NCBI RefSeq assembly: GCF_004005865.1
Contig: NZ_SACN01000001.1
Span: 992,001-1,056,000, forward strand
Reading direction: 5' to 3'
Length of the DNA stretch: 64,000 nt
Source: Sphingomonas crocodyli
GTDB taxonomy: Bacteria; Pseudomonadota; Alphaproteobacteria; Sphingomonadales; Sphingomonadaceae
Of this stretch, positions 38,193 through 46,441 are shown in pieces; positions within the stretch are counted from its first letter, which is position 1; the number at the start of each line of letters is the position of its first letter. A model generated the notes under the pieces. That model had not been told where the DNA came from. It searched no databases and saw only the letters and a program-made list of their open reading frames with translations. Position numbers and translations under genes: made by a program.

Positions 38193-39395
38193 TCAGGCCA
38201 GCAGGTCGCCGAAGCGATCGGTGTAGAAGGCGAAGTCGGCGCGGATGCGTTCGGGCGTCAGGCCGAACTGCTCGGGCGTATATTTGTGCGAACCGTGCGC
38301 GCCGGTGGCGTTGGTGTTCGAATAAGCGCGGACCGCATCGGCGTAGCTGTCGGTGAAGGGGAGCTTGAGGCCATCGTATGTGGCTTCGAGCGCGGCGATC
38401 GGATCGCGGTTGAGCGCGTTCTGGCTGATGTCGACGAAGCGGGCGTCGCCCAGCGTATCGCGCGCCTTCATGGCGTTGCGCATCCCGTCGAGCAGGTGGG
38501 TGTAGATCTCGTTCGCGATGGTCGGCATGCCGATCCGATCGACCGTGCCCGGCGGATAGAAGTGGGTCACGAAGCTGATGTAGGACGGCAAAGTCTTCAC
38601 CGGATCGCGGTGCGTGAAGACGTAGCGGACGTCCGGGTACACATCCGCGATATCGGGCATGTGGAATTTGTAGTGCGGCGCCTTGAGCAGCCAGGGGCGC
38701 GGCGTGTGATGCGCCTGCAGGATCTGGAGCGCCTTCTTGTGGAAGGCGTAAGCCGGGCGCGCATCGGCATAGCGCCACCAGGTGCGATAGCCGCCGACCG
38801 GCAGCGTATTGTGCTGCGCGAGGAAGCCGAGGCCGATGATGTCGTGATCCTCCTCGGTCGCGTCGATTTCGTACAGGTGCATCGCCATCTGATCGGGATT
38901 GGCGGCGACGAAGCTGGTCTGGCGCTCGATCGTGGCGATGCGGCGGGGGTCGTTGTCCTTGTCGCCGGCAAATTCGGTGTACCAGGGATCGATCTGCTCC
39001 CACGGCGGCAGGCTGCGGAACTGCGGATCGAGCGACATCATGTTGGCGAGCGCGGTCGTGCCGGTGCGGGGCAGGCCGGTGATCATGATCGGATCTTTGA
39101 TGTCGGCGGCGCCGGGATGATCCTTGTGCCACGCCTGGACGCGCAGGCGGCTGACCAAGCGGCGGACGAGGACGTCGAGCACGCCGATGCGCGACGGCTC
39201 GTCAAGCTGCGCATCCTCGTCGAGGCTCTGGAGCAGGCGGGCGAGGCCGGCGGTGAAGGCGGGGTCGCCGAAATCGTCGAGCCCGGTACGTTCGGATGCG
39301 GTGGCCAGCAGCGCATCGACCGGGGGCCATCCGTCCTTGAGATGCGCGAGCAATTCCGCATCGGGCGCGCGCGCCTGCAGGACCAGCGTGACCAT
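38193..39395 (-). CDS. sulfotransferase family protein
   Basis: 400 residues. The 5'-phosphosulfate loop is GLPRTGTTAL (residues 107-116) and the 3'-phosphate site VFTHRDPVKTLPS (near 258), both typical of PAPS-dependent sulfotransferases. The middle segment PWLLKAPHYKFHMPDI is the Sulfotransfer_3 pattern. It would place a sulfate group on a hydroxylated lipid or sterol-like molecule, or it may have been repurposed in this catabolic setting. Operonic with the DUF1214 gene. Confidence 0.85.
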   Translation of the reverse strand: MVTLVLQARAPDAELLAHLKDGWPPVDALLATASERTGLDDFGDPAFTAGLARLLQSLDEDAQLDEPSRIGVLDVLVRRLVSRLRVQAWHKDHPGAADIKDPIMITGLPRTGTTALANMMSLDPQFRSLPPWEQIDPWYTEFAGDKDNDPRRIATIERQTSFVAANPDQMAMHLYEIDATEEDHDIIGLGFLAQHNTLPVGGYRTWWRYADARPAYAFHKKALQILQAHHTPRPWLLKAPHYKFHMPDIADVYPDVRYVFTHRDPVKTLPSYISFVTHFYPPGTVDRIGMPTIANEIYTHLLDGMRNAMKARDTLGDARFVDISQNALNRDPIAALEATYDGLKLPFTDSYADAVRAYSNTNATGAHGSHKYTPEQFGLTPERIRADFAFYTDRFGDLLA

Positions 39396-39538
39396 CCACC
39401 TCTCTCCCTTATCGTTGGTGGCGAGGGATGCGGCTGTGATGCACTGGGCGCAAGTTACGGCGTTCCGGATACGCCATTCCGGAAGTTGTCAGCCCTCGCG
39501 CGATCCGGCAACCATGATGGCAAAGCATGGAGAGGGAT

Positions 39539-41314
39539 ATGAGCAAGACGGTACGGATCGGCGGCGCTTCCGCCTTTTTCTCGGACAGCACCTTGTCGGT
39601 CGCGCAGTTGCTGGCGGCGGATCCGGCGCCGAATTATCTGATGTTCGACTTCATGTCCGAAGGCACGATCGGGATGATGGCGCGCAGCCTCGCGGTCGAT
39701 CCCGACGGCGGCTACATGCGCGATTTCGCGACCGTCCACATCGCCAATAACCTGAACGACATCGTCGCCAAGAAGGTGAAGCTGATCGCCAATGCGGGCG
39801 GCATGAACCCGAAGGGGTGCGCGGCCTTTGTCGAGAAATTGCTCAAGGAGCGTGGGGTCGACCTGAAGGTCGCCTATGTCGAGGGCGACAATCTGACCGG
39901 CCGTGGCGAGGAAATGCGCGGCATCAAGGAGATGTTCTCCGGCGCGGGCTTCCCCGAGAAGGTCGACAGCATCAACGCCTATCTGGGCGCCTTCCCGATC
40001 GCCGCCGCGCTCGATGCCGGGGCGGATATCGTGGTGACGGGACGCTGCGCGGACAGCGCGCTGGGCCTCGGCCCGCTGATCCACGAATTCGGCTGGAAGG
40101 CCGATGAGTGGGACAAGATTTCGGCGGGAACGCTCGTCGGCCACCTGCTCGAATGCGGATGCCAGGTGACGGGCGGGACGTTCACCGATTGGGAGGACGT
40201 GCCCGATTGGGTCGACATCGGCTATCCGCTGGCCGACGTGTCCGAGGATGGTTCGTGCATCATCACCAAGCCCGAGGGGACGGGCGGTCTGGTGTCGGTG
40301 GGCACGGTCGCCGAGCAGCTGCTTTACGAGGTGAGCGATCCGCAGGCGTATATCGTCGCCGACGTGGTCTGCGACTTTTCCGACGTGAAGCTGGAGCAGG
40401 CGGGCAAGGACAAGGTGAAGGTGTCGGGCGCGCGCGGCTATCCGGCGACCGACAGCTATAAGGGCGTGGCGAGCTATCCGATCGGATATCGCGGCACCTA
40501 CAGCCAGGTTATCATCGGCATGGACGCCGCCGCCAAGGCCAAGCGGATGGGCGAGGCGCTGGTCGAGCGCGGGCGCAAGATCCTGCGCGGGCGCAACATC
40601 GCCGAGTTCGATCGCGCCGATGTCGACATGATCGGATCGGAATTCGCCTATGGCCCGGCGGGCAACAGCGGCGCGCGCGAGGTGATGATGCGCGCCTCTG
40701 TCGACCATGCCGAACAGGCGCCGGTCGAACTGTTCCTGCGTGAGGCGAGCGCCACGACCTCCGCGATGGCGCCGGGTGCGACCGCGACGAGCGGGCGGAC
40801 TTTGGTGCCGCTGTCGAAGCTGTTCCTGTTCCTGGTGCCCAAGGCAAATGTCGATGTGAAGGTGACGGTTGCGGGCAAGACGATCGTGATGCCCAAGGCC
40901 GAAGCGCATCCGTTCGATCCCGCGACGATCGCGCGGCCGACGCGGCCCGAGCCGGTGGCGACCGGCGCGGGCTGGGCGGAGGTGCCGCTGATCAAGCTCG
41001 CCTGGGGCCGCAGCGGCGACAAGGGCAACCTCTTCAACGTCGCCGCGATCGCGCGCAAGGATGCGTATCTGCCGTATATCCGGGCAGCGCTGACGCCGGA
41101 GAGCGTCGGCCAGTGGTTCGGGCATCTCTACCCCGAGGGCGTCAAGCCGCGCGTGACGATGTTCGACGTGCCGGGCTTCAACGCGATCAACTTCGTCGTC
41201 CATGACTCGATGGACGGCGGCATCCTCGTCTCTCCCAAGGTCGATAGCGCGGCGAAGGGTATGGCGCAGCAGTTGCTCGAAATGCCGATCAAGGTGCCGG
41301 CGGAATTGGCCTAA
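39539..41314 (+). CDS. AtuA-like acyclic terpene utilisation protein
   Basis: 591 residues from ATG 39539, preceded by GGAGAGG; an ATG four codons upstream overlaps that site. The N-terminal two-thirds matches the AtuA family (DUF1446): LIANAGGMNPKGCAAFVEKLLKERG, DIVVTGRCADSALGLGPL and GTLVGHLLECGCQVTGG. The C-terminal ~130 residues (LIKLAWGRSGDKGNLFNVAAIAR) match the AtuA C-domain seen in fused forms. AtuA is required for citronellol/geraniol utilisation in Pseudomonas; its reaction is unclear. AtuC/AtuF carboxylase subunits are not in the window. Confidence 0.85.
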   Translation: MSKTVRIGGASAFFSDSTLSVAQLLAADPAPNYLMFDFMSEGTIGMMARSLAVDPDGGYMRDFATVHIANNLNDIVAKKVKLIANAGGMNPKGCAAFVEKLLKERGVDLKVAYVEGDNLTGRGEEMRGIKEMFSGAGFPEKVDSINAYLGAFPIAAALDAGADIVVTGRCADSALGLGPLIHEFGWKADEWDKISAGTLVGHLLECGCQVTGGTFTDWEDVPDWVDIGYPLADVSEDGSCIITKPEGTGGLVSVGTVAEQLLYEVSDPQAYIVADVVCDFSDVKLEQAGKDKVKVSGARGYPATDSYKGVASYPIGYRGTYSQVIIGMDAAAKAKRMGEALVERGRKILRGRNIAEFDRADVDMIGSEFAYGPAGNSGAREVMMRASVDHAEQAPVELFLREASATTSAMAPGATATSGRTLVPLSKLFLFLVPKANVDVKVTVAGKTIVMPKAEAHPFDPATIARPTRPEPVATGAGWAEVPLIKLAWGRSGDKGNLFNVAAIARKDAYLPYIRAALTPESVGQWFGHLYPEGVKPRVTMFDVPGFNAINFVVHDSMDGGILVSPKVDSAAKGMAQQLLEMPIKVPAELA

Positions 41315-41321
41315 CTTCCAG

Positions 41322-41345
41322 ATCCTCCCCCGCCAGGGGGAGGAT
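41322..41345. terminator. bidirectional hairpin between convergent genes
   Basis: ATCCTCCCCC-GCCA-GGGGGAGGAT, a perfect 10-bp stem with a 4-base loop, between the AtuA-like stop and the convergent IclR stop. No T tract on either side, so termination is inferred from position. Confidence 0.55.
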
Positions 41346-41351
41346 AAGAGG

Positions 41352-42203
41352 TTAGAGCGCCCGTCCCGCGATGAAGCCGCCGATCCGGTCGCAGGCCGCG
41401 CGCAGTTTCTCGCCCATCGCGATCACCGCGTCGCCCGCGATCGGTTTGACGAAGCCGGCGAGGCTTAGGCCGAAGGCGACTTTGCCCGGCGCGCCGAAGA
41501 CGGGCGCGGTGACATAAGCGAGGTTGTAACTGTCGCCGGGCACCACTTCGGTCTGCGCATAGTCGGTCATTTCGGGGCGGTTCTGGAGTGCGTGGGCGAC
41601 CGCTTCGTCATCCAGCGGCACCGTGCGCACGCCGAAGGTGTAGCCGTTCGCGCGCAGGAAGCCGAGCGAGGACAGCAGCCGATCGCGCTCTGCGGCGTCG
41701 AGCGGCGGGTTCGCTTCGGCGATCCAGCGGTCGAGTTCGTCCTGCTGCCACGCGAAATAGATGCCGCCCAAGGGCGCGCGCGTCGGCGTGTTGAGCAGGT
41801 AGCGCGCATTCCAGTTGACGTGCGACAGCGCCGCCGCGCGCTCGCGGATCACGCTTTCGCCGTCGACCAATTGATAGGCCGAACAGACCACGTCGAATTC
41901 GTCGGCGAGCAGTCGCATCTCCGGCCGCGCGACCTGCATCACCAAAGCGGGGGCGAGCGACGCCTGCGCCATCCGCGCGAGCGCGGGGCCGAGAACATAG
42001 GTCTTGCCCATCGTGCGATAGACGAACTCGGCCTCGCTCAGCGAGATCAGCAGGTTGTGGCAGGTCGCGCTGCTGATTTTCAGCGACTTGGCGATTTCCG
42101 TCAGCGTGAAAGCCTGTTCGGGGTGGCTGGCGAGGAAATTGAGGACCGCTACGGCCCGCGCGACGGGCGGCGACATGTGCGGGGCGGGTGCGGATTTGGC
42201 CAT
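41352..42203 (-). CDS. IclR family transcriptional regulator
   Basis: 283 residues from the ATG at 42201-42203 (an upstream ATG at 42219 adds six). The N-terminal winged helix (ARAVAVLNFLASHPEQAFTLTEIAKSLKISSATCHNLLISLSEAEFVYR) is the IclR pattern, and the C-terminal GAF-like effector domain follows (PEMRLLADEFDVVCSAYQLVDGESVIRERAAALSHVNWNARYLLNTPTRAPLGG). It diverges from the amidohydrolase operon across 150 bp and probably senses the cluster's substrate. Confidence 0.85.
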   Translation of the reverse strand: MAKSAPAPHMSPPVARAVAVLNFLASHPEQAFTLTEIAKSLKISSATCHNLLISLSEAEFVYRTMGKTYVLGPALARMAQASLAPALVMQVARPEMRLLADEFDVVCSAYQLVDGESVIRERAAALSHVNWNARYLLNTPTRAPLGGIYFAWQQDELDRWIAEANPPLDAAERDRLLSSLGFLRANGYTFGVRTVPLDDEAVAHALQNRPEMTDYAQTEVVPGDSYNLAYVTAPVFGAPGKVAFGLSLAGFVKPIAGDAVIAMGEKLRAACDRIGGFIAGRAL

Positions 42204-42267
42204 ATGCGCCGGGCGTAGCAAGCGTAAGGGACAAGCGCCACTGGCTCCGGCAGATAATGTTCTCGAT

Positions 42268-42282
42268 ATTTCGAAAAGAAAT
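42268..42282. promoter_or_regulatory. candidate IclR operator ATTTC-N5-GAAAT
   Basis: Perfect 5-bp arms around GAAAA in the AT-rich IclR/amidohydrolase divergent region. The IclR consensus is of the TGGAAATnATTTCCA type; this site matches only in part. Confidence 0.4.
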
Positions 42283-42355
42283 TATGGAATCATTGACAGC
42301 CGGTCCGGCGCGCAGCAAGGATCGGGCACGAAATCGAGCTTTTGGGAGAGAGCAA

Positions 42356-43504
42356 GTGGCCGGGCTGGAACTGATCGACGCCGATGCGCATGTGAATCCG
42401 CCGCCGACCTTCTGGGACGATTATCTGCCCGCCGCCTTCAAGGATCGCGGGCCGAAGATCGAGGAAGGGGCGGCCGGCGAGGCGCATGACTGGGTGGTGT
42501 TCGAAGGCAGCCGTAAGCCGCTGAACCTGATGTCGTCCACGGTCGCGCAAGGCCGCGAGTTCAAGCCGGTCGGCCGCAAGAGCGATATTCAGGCGGGCAG
42601 TTGGGAACCGGCGGCGCGGCTGCAGGACATGCAGAAGGACGGCGTGGGCCGCGCGGTGTTGTTCGGCGGCGGGCCGCTCGGTGCGCTCGACAACGATCTC
42701 TATATCGCCAGCTTCGACGCCTATAATCGCTGGCTGGCGGACTTCTGCGCTTATGATGCGAAGCGGCTCGTCGGCGTCGCATACCTGCCGATGCAGGATA
42801 TCGACCAGTCGATCGCTATGCTCAAGGATGCGGCGAAGCGCGGGCTGAAGGCGGTCAACATCCCCGCCTTCCCGCAATCGAAGAAGGGCACCGCTGGCGG
42901 CGGTTTCGCGGCGCAGGTGCTGGCGTTGTCGGGCGATCCGGACGGCGATCTGCAATATGACAATCCGGAGTTCGACCGTTTCTGGCAGGCATGCGTCGAT
43001 CACGACATGGCGATCACGATCCATCTGGGCGCCCGCGTCGCGCGGCCGCAGATGACGCGCTTCCTGCCCAACCTCGTCATGTCGAAACTGTGCATGGCCG
43101 AGCCGATCTCGATCATGATCTTCGGCGGCGTGTTCGATCGCTTCCCGACGCTGCGTTTCGGATCGATCGAGAGCGGGGTCGGCTGGATGTCGTGGATGGC
43201 CAAATATATGGACGATATCTACGACAACCAGCGCCACTGGCTGCAGCTGGAGCTGAAGGAACGGCCGAGCTTCTACATGGACCAGAACGTCTATGGATCG
43301 TTCATCCGCGATCCCGTCGGCGTGCTGAACCGCCATTTGCCCGGCGGGAAGAATATCATGTGGTCGACCGACTATCCGCATTCGGAAACGACGTGGCCGG
43401 ACTCGCTGGCGGTGATGGCCAAGCAGTTCGGCGGGCTGACCGAGGCGGAGTATCGCCCGATCGTCCACGACAATGCGATGCGGTTTTTCGGGTTGGGGGC
43501 GTAA
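42356..43504 (+). CDS. amidohydrolase-2 family protein
   Basis: 382 residues from GTG 42356, with GGGAGAG six bases upstream; the longer frame from 42188 has no ribosome site. A TIM-barrel metal-dependent hydrolase/decarboxylase of the amidohydrolase-2 type. The N-terminal LIDADAHVNPP (D8, D10, H12) replaces the usual HxH, MAITIHLGA carries the middle histidine and WSTDYPHSE the final aspartate. Relatives include aromatic decarboxylases (LigW type) and ring hydrolases. Divergent from IclR, followed by repeat elements and an MFS gene. Confidence 0.82.
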   Translation: MAGLELIDADAHVNPPPTFWDDYLPAAFKDRGPKIEEGAAGEAHDWVVFEGSRKPLNLMSSTVAQGREFKPVGRKSDIQAGSWEPAARLQDMQKDGVGRAVLFGGGPLGALDNDLYIASFDAYNRWLADFCAYDAKRLVGVAYLPMQDIDQSIAMLKDAAKRGLKAVNIPAFPQSKKGTAGGGFAAQVLALSGDPDGDLQYDNPEFDRFWQACVDHDMAITIHLGARVARPQMTRFLPNLVMSKLCMAEPISIMIFGGVFDRFPTLRFGSIESGVGWMSWMAKYMDDIYDNQRHWLQLELKERPSFYMDQNVYGSFIRDPVGVLNRHLPGGKNIMWSTDYPHSETTWPDSLAVMAKQFGGLTEAEYRPIVHDNAMRFFGLGA

Positions 43505-43511
43505 CTTTCCT

Positions 43512-43658
43512 CCCCTCCCTGCCTAGGGAGGGGCAAGGGGGTGGGTGCGCGCGTCTGCGCGCCAAAAGACTCTCTGCCGCTCGCAAATAGAAAAGGCCGG
43601 GGGATCGACCCCCGACCTTTTCTGACCCACCCCCAACCCCTCCCTGGGCAGGGAGGGG
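43512..43658. repeat. GGGAGGGG structured element, copy 2
   Basis: Hairpin CCCCTCCCT/AGGGAGGGG (43512-43533), outer stem GGGGGTGGGT/ACCCACCCCC (about 43537-43546 with 43625-43634), an inner terminator-like hairpin, and a second hairpin CCCCTCCCT/AGGGAGGGG (43637-43658). Same plan as 29768-29970. Confidence 0.75.
43591..43621. terminator. bidirectional terminator-like hairpin AAAAGG..CCTTTT
   Basis: AAAAGGCCGGGGG, loop ATCGA, CCCCCGACCTTTT: thirteen-base arms with one mismatch, A tract on one side and T tract on the other. It sits inside the structured element, about 90 bp after the amidohydrolase stop. Confidence 0.65.
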
Positions 43659-43795
43659 AGACGATTTGGGAATCCACGCACATCGGTCGCGCGCATTTTC
43701 GCGGAAGCGCGCGGTCCATCCGCTTGACCTCACCCCTGCGAACGTGAACCCCTAGGCCCGAGAGCCGCACGAGCGGCCGGATGATCGGGGGATGC

Positions 43796-45115
43796 ATGGC
43801 GAGCGCGACAGACGAACAGACCTATCCGTCGCCGGTCGCGGCGTGGAGCGCCGTCGCGATCCTGTTCACGCTGTCGATCGTGTCGATGCTCGATCGCAAC
43901 CTGCTGTCGCTGCTGGTGCCCGAGATCAAGGCCGATCTGGGGATCAGTGAGGTCGAGGCGGGGACGCTGATGGGCATGGCCTATGCGCTGTTCTACGCGC
44001 TGGGCGCGCTGCCGCTGGGCTGGGCGATGGATCGGTATAGCCGGCCCAAGGTGATCTGGTTCGGCGTGACATTGTGGTCGATCGGGACGGTGGCGTGCGG
44101 GTTCGCGCGCAGCTTCTGGACCTTCTTCGCGGCGCGGGCGACCGTGGGCGGGGGCGAGGCGACGATCGTACCGGGCACCTATTCGCTGCTGCCGGACATG
44201 TTCCCGCGCCACAAGCTGGGCTTCGCGATGTCAATCTTCGCGATGTCGTCGAAGGTGGGGGCGGGCGCGTCGCTGGCGCTGGGCGGGCTGCTGACCGCGC
44301 TGATCGTGCCGGCGGCGGCGTTCGGCGTGCCGCTGCTGGGCGAGATGAAGGGGTGGCAGCTGATCTTCATCGTCGCGGGTGTGCCCGGCCTGCTGCTGGC
44401 GCTCATGGTCTTCCTCGTGAAGGATCCGCGCCGGGGACGCGCGGCGACGGGGCAACCGGCCGCCAATTTCGCCGATTATGGCCGCTTCGTCTGGGCCAAT
44501 CGCCGCTTCATCCTGTCGCACCATATCGCGATCATGCCGCTCGTCGCTTTGATCTTCGGTTTCTATGCGTGGCTGCCTTCCTTCTATCAGCGCGTCCACG
44601 GGCTGACCCCGGCGGAGCTGGGCGGGTGGCTGGGCCTCGCCATTTCGACCGGGCCGGTGCTGGCGCTGCCGATCCACGGCCTCGTCACCGATCGCTGGTT
44701 CCGTTCGGGGCGGAGCGACGCGCATCTGCGCTATCTGATCGGATCGCTGCTGCTGTCGCTGCCCTTCGCGATCGGGGCGTTCGTGGTGGCGTCGCCTTAT
44801 GTCTCGTTCGTGATGATCGGCATCTTCTTCTTCGCGGCGTCGGGCTATCTCAGCCTGCCGACGGTGACGCTGCAGCTTGTCCTGCCGCACGATCTGCGCG
44901 GCAAATCGGCGGCGGTGGTGCTGATGATGAACGGGATCGTGGGCGCTGGCGGCGGGCCGATGGTGGTCGCGGCGTTGAGCGAGAAATTGGGCGGGCCGGA
45001 TCAGGTGGGGCTGTCGCTGATGATCTGCGCCGTCGTGGCGCTGTCGCTGACCGCCTTCCTCTATCTGTTCGCGCTCAAGCCCTTGCGCGCGATGCTGGCG
45101 CCGCGTGCCGCCTGA
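43796..45115 (+). CDS. MFS transporter (spinster type)
   Basis: 439 residues from ATG 43796; the 5 upstream codons from 43781 are in frame but the GGGGGATGC ribosome site favours 43796. Twelve predicted helices. Segment MLDRNLLSLLVPEIKADLGISEVEAGTLMGMAYALFYAL is the spinster/hexuronate-type N-terminus. It is followed at 10 bp by a VOC-family gene. Likely importer for the substrate of the nearby P450/GMC operon or amidohydrolase. Substrate unknown. Confidence 0.85.
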   Translation: MASATDEQTYPSPVAAWSAVAILFTLSIVSMLDRNLLSLLVPEIKADLGISEVEAGTLMGMAYALFYALGALPLGWAMDRYSRPKVIWFGVTLWSIGTVACGFARSFWTFFAARATVGGGEATIVPGTYSLLPDMFPRHKLGFAMSIFAMSSKVGAGASLALGGLLTALIVPAAAFGVPLLGEMKGWQLIFIVAGVPGLLLALMVFLVKDPRRGRAATGQPAANFADYGRFVWANRRFILSHHIAIMPLVALIFGFYAWLPSFYQRVHGLTPAELGGWLGLAISTGPVLALPIHGLVTDRWFRSGRSDAHLRYLIGSLLLSLPFAIGAFVVASPYVSFVMIGIFFFAASGYLSLPTVTLQLVLPHDLRGKSAAVVLMMNGIVGAGGGPMVVAALSEKLGGPDQVGLSLMICAVVALSLTAFLYLFALKPLRAMLAPRAA

Positions 45116-45125
45116 TCTGCCGGGC

Positions 45126-45593
45126 ATGAGCGCGGTCGCCGGGCTGCGGCCGACGCTGGCGCGGATGAGCCTGTGGACGGGCGATGCCGATCGACTCGCG
45201 GCATTCTACGCCGATCTGTTCGGGTTCGAATTGGTCGCGCGGTCAACGTTGCGGCCCGAAATGTCGGGCGCGTGGTATCTCGAGACCGAAGACGTGATCG
45301 AGGTGCTGCTGCTGCGCGCGCCGCGGGGCGACACCGAACTCGGGGTCAGCGCGGTGAAGGGGCGGGCGCTGCCGCAGGGGCCGACGATGCGCGAGGCGCC
45401 GCTGGCGGGATCGGCCTATCTGGTGCTGTACGTCCCCGATCTCGACGCGGTGATCGCCAAGGCGCAGGCGGCGGATTGCGGCTTCAACCGCGCGCCTAAA
45501 AGGCTGAGCGACCCGCAAGGCCGCGTCTATTATGAGATGGCGATCTACGATCCCGACGGGCGCGTGCTGCTGGTGGTCGAGGATGTGGTGTAG
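45126..45593 (+). CDS. VOC superfamily (glyoxalase/dioxygenase-like) protein
   Basis: 155 residues from ATG 45126. Two betaalphabetabetabeta halves: RMSLWTGDADRLAAFYADLFGFELVARS and AYLVLYVPDLDAVIAKAQAADCGFN, ending QGRVYYEMAIYDPDGRVLLVVEDV. This is the VOC fold of glyoxalases, extradiol dioxygenases and epimerases. The usual His/Glu metal ligands are only partly visible, with a terminal glutamate in VVED. Reaction unknown. The last 49 bases overlap the convergent SMP-30-like gene. Confidence 0.75.
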   Translation: MSAVAGLRPTLARMSLWTGDADRLAAFYADLFGFELVARSTLRPEMSGAWYLETEDVIEVLLLRAPRGDTELGVSAVKGRALPQGPTMREAPLAGSAYLVLYVPDLDAVIAKAQAADCGFNRAPKRLSDPQGRVYYEMAIYDPDGRVLLVVEDVV

Positions 45594-46441
45594 CCGAAGT
45601 ATAACGGCAGGCCGGGTTCGGGCCAGTCCATTGCGATGAGCTTGCCGGACGCGGCCAGCGTGATGAAGGCGGTGCGCATGTCCGCGCCCCCGAACGCGAT
45701 ATTGGTGACGTAGAGATCGTCGATCGGGGTGAATGCGGTGCCGCCATCGGGGCCGATCGTGGTGATCCCCCCGGTCTTGAGCGTGCCGACGCAGATATTG
45801 CCCGATGCGGTGACGGCGAGGCTGTCGAAGCGCGTGTCGCCGGGCGCGGTCGCGACCCATTCGGGTTTGCCGAGGACGCCGGGCGCCTCGACCGCGAAGC
45901 GCCACAGCCGCGCCGACTGGGTTTCGGCGACATAGACGAAGCGTTCGTCGGGCGAGAGGCCGATGCCGTTATACGATATGCCGCCGCGATACCCCGCGAC
46001 GCAGGTGCCGTCGGGGCGCAGATAGCAGACTGCGCTGGTTTCGACCGCGCCGTCGATCGTCTTGCCCATGTCGGTGAACCACAGCCCGCCCGCCGCATCG
46101 AAGACGAGATCGTTGGGCGCGCGTAAGGGACGGCCATCGGCATGGTCGCACAGGCGTTCGATCTTGCCGGTCGCCGGGTCGACGCGCTCGATCCGGCCGG
46201 TATCGGGGGCGCTGAGGCCGCGCGTCCAGTCGATCCCGCCATTGTTGGCGACATAGAGCGCACCGTCGGGGCCGATCTGCGCGCCGTTCGGGCCGCCGCC
46301 GGGGGTGGCGATCACCTCCGACCTGCCTTCGCCCCAGATGCGGCGGACGGTGCCGGCGCGCAACTCGACTACGACGACCGATTCGTCGGGCATCACGACC
46401 GGGCCTTCGGGAAAGGCGAGCCCTTCGGCGAGGATTTTCAT
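45545..46441 (-). CDS. SMP-30/gluconolactonase family lactonase
   Basis: 298 residues. Six-bladed beta-propeller with the family's divalent-metal ligands: E12 (FPEGP), N110 (APNDLVFD), N158 (SYNGIGLSPDE) and D206 (FDSLAV). These enzymes hydrolyse lactones such as gluconolactone. The start overlaps the GMC oxidoreductase stop (ATGA), and a P450 lies further upstream on the strand, so a lactone produced in that pathway is the likely substrate. The C-terminal tail is Ser/Thr-rich and overlaps the VOC gene. Confidence 0.87.
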   Translation of the reverse strand: MKILAEGLAFPEGPVVMPDESVVVVELRAGTVRRIWGEGRSEVIATPGGGPNGAQIGPDGALYVANNGGIDWTRGLSAPDTGRIERVDPATGKIERLCDHADGRPLRAPNDLVFDAAGGLWFTDMGKTIDGAVETSAVCYLRPDGTCVAGYRGGISYNGIGLSPDERFVYVAETQSARLWRFAVEAPGVLGKPEWVATAPGDTRFDSLAVTASGNICVGTLKTGGITTIGPDGGTAFTPIDDLYVTNIAFGGADMRTAFITLAASGKLIAMDWPEPGLPLYFGYTTSSTTSSTRPSGS

